Below are positions 11,913 to 20,891 of a stretch of DNA of 64,000 nucleotides, one piece after another; within the stretch, counting starts at the first letter, position 1; each line of letters opens with the position of its first letter. A program made the translations under genes and the position numbers. The notes beneath the pieces were generated by a model. That model did not search any database and was not told the DNA's origin. It saw nothing but the letters and a program-made list of their open reading frames with translations. The stretch lies in assembly GCF_932526225.1 (NCBI RefSeq), contig NC_064047.1, positions 5,145,501 to 5,209,500 of the forward strand. Reading direction: 5' to 3'. The stretch is from Nematostella vectensis. Lineage: Eukaryota > Cnidaria > Anthozoa > Actiniaria > Edwardsiidae.

Positions 11913-12507
11913 CTTCTTTAGTAAAAAGTTTTGCTTTTAAATCTCTATTTGAGTCTCTCGTCACCATTCCAATTGCTTTTTTATTTTTCTCATCTTCAAA
12001 TATTGTGGCTCCAACAGCACTAGGTGGTATAACTTCAGCATTCTCAACTTTCTTAACAATACGGTTCATAAAATAAAGTTTTATGACCTTTTTCTCCCAG
12101 AATGTGAAGGCGACGATGTCGCCCTGTTCAGATTTTGTCTTGCTCTTGTCGGGGGAGTAAGATTTCCAGTGATACAAATTGTAATTTGTATCACTGGGAA
12201 ATGCACAGGTCAATTTAAAAAATCCACCCTTGTCAATAAAATCTGTGACACGCACATAGTACTCGCCAGAATGTTTTTCGGAATACCTAACCGCAATCAG
12301 ATTCTTCTTTCCACGAAAACTTTCTAATAAGCTTGTTTTTGGAGTAATTAGTGTAACAGACTTATTTGAGTCTATTTCTTGTTGGAACGCACTCCCTACA
12401 CACTCGCTTAATTGTGTGTTAAACGTTCCATCGTAAAGTAATCGCCGCAGCTGGAATAAACCTTTATAAGAAGGTTTCTCAGCGGCTAAAAATTTATCTT
12501 CCAACAT
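11913..12507 (-). CDS. First coding exon of an unrecognised gene, copy 1
   Basis: I do not recognise this protein. The minus strand has an ATG at 12507 and an open frame of 198 codons ending in a consensus donor (GAAG|GTAAGTGAG) in phase 1, so this is an exon and not a whole gene. The predicted segment is mixed alpha/beta in look, rich in Lys, Phe and Tyr, with no signal peptide and no transmembrane segment. It has a conserved-looking core around YYVRVTDFIDKGGFFKLTC and GDIVAFTFWEKKVIKLYF. The frame is intact in the second copy at 30093-30687 with only a few substitutions. Downstream exons that fit in phase are 10947-11000 (54 nt), 9438-9485 (48 nt), 8372-8446 (75 nt), 4700-4747, 3633-3707 and 30-77. 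All are class 1-1. No terminal exon was identified, so the 3' end is unknown. Confidence 0.7.
12166..12197. repeat. Perfect 32-bp palindrome inside the unrecognised coding exon
   Basis: Two 15-bp arms (CCAGTGATACAAATT and its reverse complement) flank a 2-bp centre. The palindrome sits in the coding exon of the unrecognised gene (Ser-Asp-Thr-Asn-Tyr region) and is conserved at 30346-30377. Confidence 0.9.
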
Positions 12508-12780
12508 TCGTCGCGTGATATTTCTACGAAGGACGCCGTTTCGAATGCGGGCTTATTATCCCACAGCGGATATACGCTTCACGCATGCGCTAGTCATTGT
12601 GGGCTCAAATAGTGGCCAGTAATTAATGAACGGAGCATGCGCTCTGGATCTCCCGTCCACGATCGTGGACGGCGGTTTGATCAAACGAACTTGCGACCCA
12701 TGGCAGAGGTATCTTTTCCACGCGAACGCCAGCCAAGCGAAGTACAGAGAAAAGAGGCCTCTGCTAGCAGGGAAGGAACG
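12508..12780 (-). promoter_or_regulatory. Upstream region of the unrecognised gene, with a dispersed CTCTGCTAGCAGGG repeat
   Basis: The 5' flank of the ATG at 12507 holds GCATGCGC motifs, a GTCCACGATCGTGGAC palindrome (12655-12670) and a dispersed repeat ending CCTCTGCTAGCAGGGAA. The same region is copied at 30688-30960 and, without the gene, at 20614-20891. Promoter activity is inferred only from position. Confidence 0.4.
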
Positions 12781-12796
12781 AAGCTGATATTTTTGG

Positions 12797-13085
12797 TATC
12801 CACGCCACAGGTTTACCAGTCGGCTGATTTGTATTTTTATTTCCTGCTGATTAGCCGGTTTTTTTAGCGCATGCGAGATTTTTATAAAGTGGATGCGATC
12901 TTTCGTGTCCACACCACAGGTTTAGCAGTCGGCTGATTTTTATTTTTATTTCATATCGATCAACGGCGTATTTAGCGCATGCGCGAGTTTTATATAGTGG
13001 ATGCAAGTTTTCGAGTCCACACCACAGGCTTCCCAGTCGGTTGATTTGTATTTTGATTTCATGCTGATCAGCGGTCTTTTTCGAG
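12797..13085. repeat. About 118-bp tandem repeat, 2.5 copies, upstream of the unrecognised gene
   Basis: Three segments each begin with CCAC(G/A)CCACAGG, then a CAGTCGG(C/T)TGATTTGTATTTT-like stretch, and two contain an AGCGCATGCG core. It is duplicated at 30977-31265. Minus-strand open frames here (ending near 12851 and 12556) repeat the same peptide and look non-coding. Confidence 0.75.
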
Positions 13086-13139
13086 AACCTCTGTACTGAA
13101 ACATGTTCGTCCCGTCCTCCGAGCATTCATTTTCTATTA

Positions 13140-13480
13140 ATGGGGGGGGGGGGGGGGGGGGGGGGGGGGGAAATAGGTTCGCGGATCGGCGGATTCGGCC
13201 CCGAAATGTTCACGGATTATGGATTTAGATGATTATTTCAGCGGATTGGCGGATTTTGGAAATACGGCGGATCACGGATCTGTTGAAAATTTGGGCACGG
13301 ATTTCGAATTTTCACTGCTTTGACGGTCGAATTTCGGATTTTAAATGAATTTTAATCAATGCTATTGTTTATCTGTCAAACCATGCGGATCTAAAAATAT
13401 CTGCGGATCCACGTATTTGCCCTGAAAATGTTGCGGATCGGCGGATTTACATACCCCTATTCACCCCCCCCCCCCCCCCC
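13140..13480. mobile_element. GGATCGGCGGAT element with 29-nt poly-G and 17-nt poly-C ends
   Basis: Same family as 2697-3004, but the terminal G and C runs are greatly lengthened: 29 G at 13142-13170, and a C run of about 17 that starts at 13464. CTATTA flanks both ends. The duplicate at 31320-31660 has the same 29-G run. Confidence 0.8.
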
Positions 13481-16433
13481 CTATTAGAAATTTCTAGTTT
13501 ATTCATTCACACAGTGAGCTTTGGGTACCTGTGGTTTGGGGAACCTCCAACAGAGCGCACAGGAATCCCAAGCGGTAGAATCGTTGTAAACACGAATTCC
13601 TGCATGCAAGTACGTGAAAAATTTAAGAGACCCAGTTCTACGGCGACAAAAAAGGAAACAAAAAAATATTGAAGAGGGCTTCCTAATATGGTGTTCAATA
13701 GCAAGATTGACTGGGGACTCTCCAGAAAAGTAGACGAGGGTGATCGTCACATCTTTTAGGGTATAAATTTTGACCTCAACTGCCATTAGGTAGTTGACCG
13801 ACACAAAGAACGGCTGCGCGGGAGACCACATTAGGGGACATTAAAGGATTTTGCTATCTCTTATGGTATAAAATACGATCATCTGCTATTCAAAGGTGTT
13901 GTTTAAACCTTTTTTCTATTTTGTCATCTCTTAGGGTTAAAAATCGACCACACCCAATTTGCTATCGCTTAGAGTTTCTGTTGACCACGCCCAATTTTTG
14001 CCCGCTTTATCTTATCGAAAGTCCCCACCCCAAGGATGCCGTACCAGTCTTGCTACACGGCAAAAGCACGATCACTGATTCAAAACGTCAAGCTGTTTTG
14101 ATGTGCTGACTCAAACACCATGTTCATTTTATTTTGTACATCACAAATCCACACCCATTTAACTTTTACTTCTCGCAATCTATTGAGCACGACTCGATTA
14201 GTGCGATGTCCTGTGGGGTGGAGGGTGGGGATATGAATATTGAACCCTGAAGAAAATTTGAAATTTGGAGTGATCTCAAATGCCCAAAACTTTTTAAAGT
14301 TCCTTAAAATGTTGTTAAGATTGCAGTGTGTTGTTTTAATGTGTGTGTGGATGCAAATTACACACACAACAAAAAATAGGGTTCTATCTCTCCCTACCCC
14401 TCTAGCACCAATGACGATATCTTCGCCCTTCACAACATTGTCAGGAGCATATAAATATTATTTTTAATTTAATACTCTGGACCTAAAGAATTATTGAAAT
14501 TTACAGCATATTATATGTTCTTTCAGAAAAACTAGAATTGAATAAAAATCAGTACTACCTGCCTAAGAATATATATGTAGTGCTTAGATACTAAAATACA
14601 CTAATAAACACAATACACTTCACTACAATGCTGCTAAGTAGACTAAAATTATAAGGCATTTCAAACTATTCAAGGCTGAGGCGGATCTACGGGTGGGCCG
14701 AGCGGACATTGAACTCCTTTTTACAGGTATTTCAAAAAGAACAAGAAATGTAAGGAAATTCACAGAAAAGCAATGAATCAGGGCTTGCTTCAGCCCCTCT
14801 TTCTGGAACTTCTGGATCCGCCCCTGGGGGGGGGGCAGATTTTCCCAGTGCCAACCCTTACTACTGCCCTGTTGTATTGCAGGGCCTTCAAGTGGAGATT
14901 GCTAAGTCCCTACTTAGGTGGAAGTTATTTTATCTTTTTAGTTCAAATAAAACTTAAGTCGACTTTAAAAAAAAAGTATCCAGAGGTCGGTGGAAAATAG
15001 CCAGCATTTGTACTTGAATTGTATCGAAGAGAAATATTCACTTTTCAGGAGTGGTTAAAGGCTTTCCCCTGTCACTGAAACCATCTGCTGAAAAGAAGAG
15101 ATTCAAATGGACGTGAATAACTGATACAATAAAAAAAAAATTCCCAGAACCATATTCAGGGGCAGTGGAGGGAAGGGGGGGACTGGTATTGCATGGGTTA
15201 CGCAGATGGGGTTTCGGGTATAAACATCTCACTACTTACCTGATAGCTCCAATTTCTCTAATGCTGTGGTGGCTGTACGGACATCTTCATCTTGCTCTGA
15301 GGCATGCACTTGAGTCATTTCTAAATTGAAAAGATATTATGGTTTACACACTGACTCTGACATTCATACAACAACAACAACAACAACATAACTTTATTTA
15401 AGGAAAATATAAACGGACAGCTAGCAAAAGCTATTCATGGTGGGAGGCAAGTATTCAAAAACTATAATTACTAAATACATATAACCCTGATATACATTCT
15501 TAATGTATAAAAACTGAATAAGAAACCAATAGGCAACAGACTATTGTGAATAAACATACCCAGGTAAGGTAGCCTTGGTTTGCCGTCTATTGCTTTTCAA
15601 GGGTTTTTTCAAAAAAACTGTCCATCAGACAGGCTAGCAATTGTTGGCGGATTTGAGCAGGCAGTAGAGGCAGAGAGCTATACAGTTTTATGGGATGCTT
15701 ATTTGAACCAGATGAATAATAAAAATGCTGAACACCAACATTTGTCTGAATGGTTCATTTATATTGATAATGCACTCTCTAAAAATAAAATATCCAAAAT
15801 CATTACAGTACCTTCCAATGTCTCTGCTATATCTCTCCTTCCTGCTTGCTTCAATGCAACCATCAATACTTGAATAGTAGCAGATGCTGCATTTAGCTGT
15901 TTCCATTTATTAAGCATTTGGGTAGATTTCTCCTTTGTCTTACGGTACTCGTCCTCTATATTGTCAAGTATACTTTCCTTTAATTTTAACCTTCTTCCAA
16001 CATCTTTCCAGTCAATGCTTATTTCCTCCGCTATAGAGGTGATTATCTCTTGAGTGACAAGGTTTCTTTGCACAGTCGTACTTACTGTGGAATATAAACA
16101 TTATCACTTTGTTCAAATCCCCAAATAGAAAAGAGGGGAAAATGTAAGTCATTGAGGGGGATTATTAGTTACTTATTCACACTCTTTCCCTGTACCACTG
16201 TACCTAATATTAAGTTTTTTAATTGAAGAATGGATTAAAATTCACATTGATTCAAGAGGAGCTAATTAATAATTGTTTTAAACATCTCATTTGAATAGGG
16301 TTTCATAGCCTATGAAACCTTGTGTCACGCAGGTTGAAAGGACGCAGGCTTTTTAAAGCCTTTAAAGCCCAGGACCTCAACATTTCTGGGGGACCCTGGA
16401 CAGCAATGTTAGTACTTACTGAACACCAAATTA

Positions 16434-17091
16434 AGGGGTGCAGACACCATCTCACAGCATGCAGCACCAGCTGACAGGGTGCAGGCACCAGCTGACAGGG
16501 TGCAGACACCAGCTGACAGGGTGAAGACACCAGCTGACAGGGTGCAGACACCAACTGACAGGGTGCAGACACCAACTTTTAGGGTGCAGACACCAGTTCA
16601 GACACCAGTTTATGGGGTGCAGACACCAACTGACAGGGTGCAGACACCAGCTGTCAGGGTGCAGACACCAGCTGACAGGGTCCAGACACCAGCTGACAGG
16701 GTCCAGACACCAGTTTATAGGGTGCAGACACCAGCTGACAGGGTGCAGACACCACCTGACAGGGTGCAGACACCAACTTTTAGGGTGCAGACACCAGTTC
16801 AGACACCAGTTTATGGGGTGCAGACACCAACTGACAGGGTGCAGACACCACCTTACAGGGTGCAGACACCAGCTGACAGGGTGCAGAAACCATCTCACAG
16901 CATGCAGACACCAGCTGACAGGGTGCAGACACCAGCTGACAGGGTGCAGACACCAGCTGACAGGGTGCAGACACCAGTTCAGACACCAGCTGACAGGGTG
17001 CAGACACCAGCTGACAGGGTGAAGACACCAGCTGACAGGGTGAAGACACCAGCTGACAGGGTGCAGACACCAGCTGACAGGGTGCTAGCAA
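16434..17091. repeat. 21-bp minisatellite, about 31 units (copy 1)
   Basis: Units of the type CAGACACCAGCTGACAGGG(TG) in tandem, with variants such as ACCAACTTTTAGGG and shortened GTTCAGACACC units. Most units contain the E-box CAGCTG. It lies in intron 1 of FADD-like copy 1. The period is a multiple of three, so several frames stay open on both strands (VQTPADR and similar). These are judged to be artefacts. Confidence 0.97.
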
Positions 17092-17182
17092 CATCTTACC
17101 GGGAGCTGTCCACATTTTCATGTTTTATTTCAAACCAAGCATATAATCGTAATGCCAGCCACCATAGGCTTGCCAAATGCTC

Positions 17183-18600
17183 TTGCTGTTTACATGTGGA
17201 TGTTGTTGCTGTTTACATGTGGATGTTGTTGCTGTTTACATGTGGATGTTGTTGCTGTTTACATGTGGATGTTGTTGCTGTTTACATGTGGATGTTGTTG
17301 CTGTTTACATGTGGATGTTGTTGCTGTTTACATGGGAATGTTGTCACTGTTTACATGTGAACATTGTTGCTGTTTACATGTGGATGTTGTTGCTGTTTAC
17401 ATGTGGATGTTGTTGCTGTTTACATGGGGATGTTGTTGCTGTTTACATGTGGATGTTGTTGCTGTTTACATGTGAACATTGTTGCTGTTTACATGTGGAT
17501 GTTGTTGCTGTTTACATGGGGACGTTGTTGCTGTTTACATGGGGACGTTGTTGCTGTTTACATGAGGATGTTGTTGCTGTTTACATGTGGATGTTGTTGC
17601 TGTTTACATGGGAATGTTGTTGCTGTTTACATGTGAACATTGTTGCTGTTTACATGTGGACATTGTTGCTGTTTACATGTGGATGTTGTTGCTGTTTACA
17701 TGTGGACATTGTCGCTGTTTACATGTGGATGTTGTTGCTGTTTACATGTGGATGTTGTTGCTGTTTACATGTGGATGTTGTTGCTGTTTACATGTGGACA
17801 TTGTCGCTGTTTACATGTGGATGTTGTTGCTGTTTACATGTGAACATTGTTGCTGTTTACATGTGGACATTGTCGCTGTTTACATGGGAATGTTGTTGCT
17901 GTTTACATGGGGACGTTGTTGCTGTTTACATGTGGATGTTGTTGCTGTTTACATGTGGACATTGTTGCTGTTTACATGTGGATGTTGTTGCTGTTTACAT
18001 GTGGACATTGTTGCTGTTTACATGTGGATGTTGTTGCTGTTTACATGTGGATGTTGTTGCTGTTTACATGTGGATGTTGTTGCTGTTTACATGTGGATGT
18101 TGTTACTGTTTACATGTGGATGTTGTTGCTGTTTACATGTGGTTGTTGTTGCTGTTTACATGTGGACATTGTTGCTGTTTACATGGGAATGTTGTTGCTG
18201 TTTACATGTGCGGATGTTGTTGCTATTTACATGTGGATGTTGTTGCTGTTTACATGGGAATGCTCTCGCTGTTTACATGTGGATGTTGTTGCTGTTTACA
18301 TGGGGAGGTTTTTGCTGTTTACATGTGGATGTTGTCGCTGTTTACATGTGGATGTTGTTGCTGTTTACATGGGGATGTTGTTGCTATTTACATGTGGATG
18401 TTGTTACTGTTTACATGTGGATGTTGTTGCTGTTTACATGTGGATGTTGTCGCTGTTTACATGGGAATGTCGTTGCTGTTTACATGGGGAGGTTTTTGCT
18501 GTTTACATGGGAATGTTGTTGCTATTTACATGGGGACGTTGTTGCTGTTTATATGTGGATGTTGTTGCTGTTTACATGGGGATGTTGTTGCTGTTTACAT
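17183..18600. repeat. 24-bp minisatellite, about 59 units (copy 1)
   Basis: Tandem 24-bp units, each ending TGCTGTTTACATG and starting with TGGATGTTGT, TGGACATTGT, GGAATGTTGT or close variants. Almost every unit holds TGTTTAC, the core recognised by forkhead (FOX) factors. It lies in intron 1 of FADD-like copy 1. All three forward frames are open for long distances because 24 is divisible by three and the unit has no stop on this strand. Confidence 0.98.
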
Positions 18601-18870
18601 TGGGATTTAGGTATTTCACCCTACATAGCTTGCTTATTAATCAAAAGTTTATTAATTTAAGGAGAGGTCCAAGCCAAAAGGGATTATTTGTCCAAATCTC
18701 CCTTGGCTTCCGTCCTGTGCAAAGTTTTCTGAGCTTAATCCTGGCTAAGCCCTTGTCAGAGTTGAATTCAGACTTAAGTACAAACAAACTTTAAATACCT
18801 TATACCTTCAAACATTGTACTTTGGATAAATCAAAGGTATTTATATCAAAAATGGATTCTTCGTAGAATT

Positions 18871-19140
18871 TTAAAGGCTGTAGATCGTGAAACATGTTCC
18901 AAGTAATTTATCCTTTAAATCCTGTCTCCCAATACTTCTCAGCCTTTCTCCAAGATATTCGAGATTGTCATCACCTAACTTGTCCATTCGGATCAACTCC
19001 TCGTAAAGCTGTAAAGGTGTAGAGATTTCTTCAGCTCTACCTGCCGAAATAACATCAGCACACTCATGCTTCAATGCAGTGATGTTCTCTTTTGTGAGTT
19101 CTTGCCCTATGCTATTCAACAGCTTCCTCACTTGGGCCAT
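18871..19140 (-). CDS. DED-only reading frame of FADD-like copy 1 (89 aa)
   Basis: The open frame from ATG 19140 encodes a death effector domain (residues about 4-78, including the RSIGRQDLKDKLL helix typical of DEDs) and then a 10-residue tail (GTCFTIYSL after the last Leu) created by the lost donor. In FADD-type proteins the DED binds caspase-8/10-type prodomains and the death domain binds receptors. A DED alone could act only as a partial or blocking partner, and that is inference. Expression is unknown. Upstream sequence contains a GGGAATTTCC motif and TGACGTCA. Confidence 0.6.
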   Translation of the reverse strand: MAQVRKLLNSIGQELTKENITALKHECADVISAGRAEEISTPLQLYEELIRMDKLGDDNLEYLGERLRSIGRQDLKDKLLGTCFTIYSL

Positions 19141-19179
19141 ATTTTGGCGTTTTGAGCAAATCGATGATTCCTCGAAAGA

Positions 19180-19189
19180 GGGAATTTCC
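19180..19189. promoter_or_regulatory. NF-kB-type motif upstream of FADD-like copy 1
   Basis: GGGAATTTCC matches the palindromic kappaB consensus GGGRNYYYCC exactly, 40 bp upstream of the FADD-like ATG. The equivalent site in copy 2 (39491-39500) ends in A instead of C. Function is inferred from the motif only. Confidence 0.45.
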
Positions 19190-19216
19190 GTGTGGCGAGG
19201 AGACTGGAACTTAGCG

Positions 19217-19224
19217 TGACGTCA
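19217..19224. promoter_or_regulatory. CRE motif TGACGTCA upstream of FADD-like copy 1
   Basis: Perfect CREB/ATF octamer 77 bp upstream of the ATG. It is conserved at 39528-39535 in copy 2. Confidence 0.45.
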
Positions 19225-19433
19225 TTCTATGACCTTCTAATGGGAACGATTGGATTTGGATTGGGGAATGTTACCTGCTTATAACATAAGCCTTTGTAAG
19301 TATATATTGTTTTTGTTTATGCGTTATAAACAGTGTTAGCACCACTATAAATATAGGTGTCGTGAGTTTGGGGAAGGGAAATGGGGTTGTTGTGTTTGTT
19401 TAACAACAAGAACCATCTTCAAAGTTATAGATG

Positions 19434-20120
19434 ATAGCATGTTTTTACACAACCTAAGGGAAGGGTCATCATTTAACGGGGAGGGGGAGGGGGGAGGGCT
19501 GCTATGTTTGGGGGGAGGGTTTGATACAGGGTTTAAGGGAGGGCTTTATTTTTTTGTATTCTGCTCAATTTTCGAGCCTCCTAAACATCTTGAATTTCAA
19601 TTTTTTTTTTCTGGGGAAAACCCCAGACAACCTGTAAAATAGATAAATGAATGTGAGGCGTCTTCTGCTTGCACTTTCGTGGCTTGCGTCTTCGCGGGCT
19701 TTAAAAGCCATTATCCTCTAAAATGTGGCTTCTACTTTTTTTATCTTACAGTTTTGGTTTTATTTACTTCCATAACCGAATTTGCGAATTTCTTAATGTC
19801 TAAGTCCCTTCCCCTACAAACTTTTTTGGGCATGCCTAAGCCAGTGTCCCCCACTCTTGCACTCGGTTACGGTTATATAATTTCTGGTGCTCCTGGAAGA
19901 ACGTGCCGTACGTAGAGCATCTCACAACTGAGTAAAATTTCTACGCTTTTTTTTTGTTCCGGGGGAGGGCCTTAATTTTTGTGCTTTATTTTGGGGGAGT
20001 CGAAATTTTTTAACCAGAAACCCCCGCCCCCCATTAAATAATGACCTTTCCATCCCAACGTGAACCACTATAATTGCTTGGAGGGAGCCCGGCGAACGGA
20101 GAGCAAGTCTAATTTTGGTA
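19434..20120. mobile_element. TIR element next to the block B breakpoint
   Basis: GGGTCATCATTTAACGGGGA near 19464 is the inverse of the sequence ending CCATTAAATAATGACC near 20046, giving a non-coding element of about 580 bp. It contains G-rich patches and no supported gene. The rest of 19434-20120 is single-copy DNA without visible features. Confidence 0.55.
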
Positions 20121-20613
20121 TCGCATATGGGAACGAAGTTCCCTGCTAGCAGAGGCCTCTTTTCTCTGCATTTCGCTGGTCTAGCGTTCGCGAGGAAAAG
20201 ATACCTCTGCCATGGGTCGAAACTGTTTTCGTTGCGCCTGCGTGAGCGTTTCTAAGCGACTGTATGCCGTGCCAAAACCCGTACCATCGCGCAAAAGCTG
20301 TAAATATGCTAATTTTTGTCGCAAATTATGAATCAAGTTCCGGTTAGTTCTCCTCTTCGAAAAAAGAAAACAACTGTTCAATTTCAATCACCTAAAACGT
20401 AACTAAAAAGATTTAACAGCAAACGCAGCAAAGACGAGTTTTGTCTTGTTTGTGGGATAAATTTCAAGACATCTGGGCAGGCGAGTTTCACAGTTGGACT
20501 CGAACAAAATGTTAATTCCAGAAAAATAGGCAAAAGCTGTAAACGGTAGATTGACTCGTTAGTCAAAAGAGAGAAAATTCTGAATGAAGACAAGGCATTG
20601 GCTTCTTTTATAA

Positions 20614-20891
20614 TTCGTCGCGTGATATTTCTACTGAGGACGCCGTTTCGAATGCGGGCTTATTGTCCGACAGCGGATATACGCTTCACGCATGCGCTAG
20701 TCATTGTGGGCTCAAATAATGGCCAGTAATTTTAATTATTAAAATAAACGGAGCATGCGCTCTGGATCTCCCGTCCACGATCGTGGACGGCGGTTTGATC
20801 AAACGAACTTGCGACCCATGGCAGAGGTATCTTTTCCTCGCGAACGCCAGCCTTGCAAAATACAGAGAAAAGAGGCCTCTGCTAGCAGGGA
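20614..20891. repeat. Orphan copy of the block B upstream region fused to unit A
   Basis: Matches 12508-12773 closely, but on its left it stops exactly at TCGTCGCG, one step before the ATG of the unrecognised gene. On its right it is joined to the middle of unit A at 20892. The dispersed CTCTGCTAGCAGGG repeat at 20812-20891 has an inverted partner at about 20128-20218. Confidence 0.75.

Larger units (their letters stand above)
14469..19140 (-). pseudogene. FADD-like gene copy 1, DED exon has lost its splice donor
   Basis: Exon order on the minus strand: DED exon from ATG 19140, then 15812-16084 (death domain), 15560-15586, 15240-15320 and terminal 14469-14482 (ends Pro-Glu-Tyr-stop). The last four exons keep intact splice sites and matching phases. 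Compared with copy 2, 13 bp are missing between 18900 and 18901. That removes the GTAGG donor, so the DED exon reads on into intron sequence and stops at 18871. The gene therefore cannot make the DED-DD adaptor by the same splicing. It is either a pseudogene, a source of a DED-only protein, or spliced from another upstream site. Intron 1 holds both minisatellites (16434-17091 and 17183-18600). Confidence 0.75.
11492..19433. repeat. Segmental duplication block B, copy 1
   Basis: Near-identical to 29671-39775. The offset is about 18180 until the minisatellites, then about 20227-20340 because the 24-bp array is much longer in copy 2. The block contains the first exon of the unrecognised gene, a poly-G/poly-C-ended foldback element, and a FADD-like gene. 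Homology stops just after 19433. Confidence 0.92.

Noticed and set aside
12556-13126. Minus frames of 118 and 91 codons upstream of the unrecognised gene
   Set aside because: They run through a 118-bp tandem repeat and a dispersed repeat, with repeated peptide blocks and no recognisable domain.
13499-14433. Minus frames of 110 and 117 codons between the block B element and the FADD-like terminal exon
   Set aside because: No domain, no consistent splice sites, and the sequence resembles dispersed non-coding repeats (GACCACGCCCAATTT, repeated). Preservation in both copies only reflects recent duplication.
16452-17121. VQTPADR-, GCRHQLT- and LVSAPCQ-repeat proteins on both strands
   Set aside because: Products of the 21-bp array in different frames. 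No frame is favoured and the array length differs threefold between the duplicates.
16434-18600. CRISPR array
   Set aside because: Units are directly adjacent with no unique spacers, and the genome is eukaryotic.
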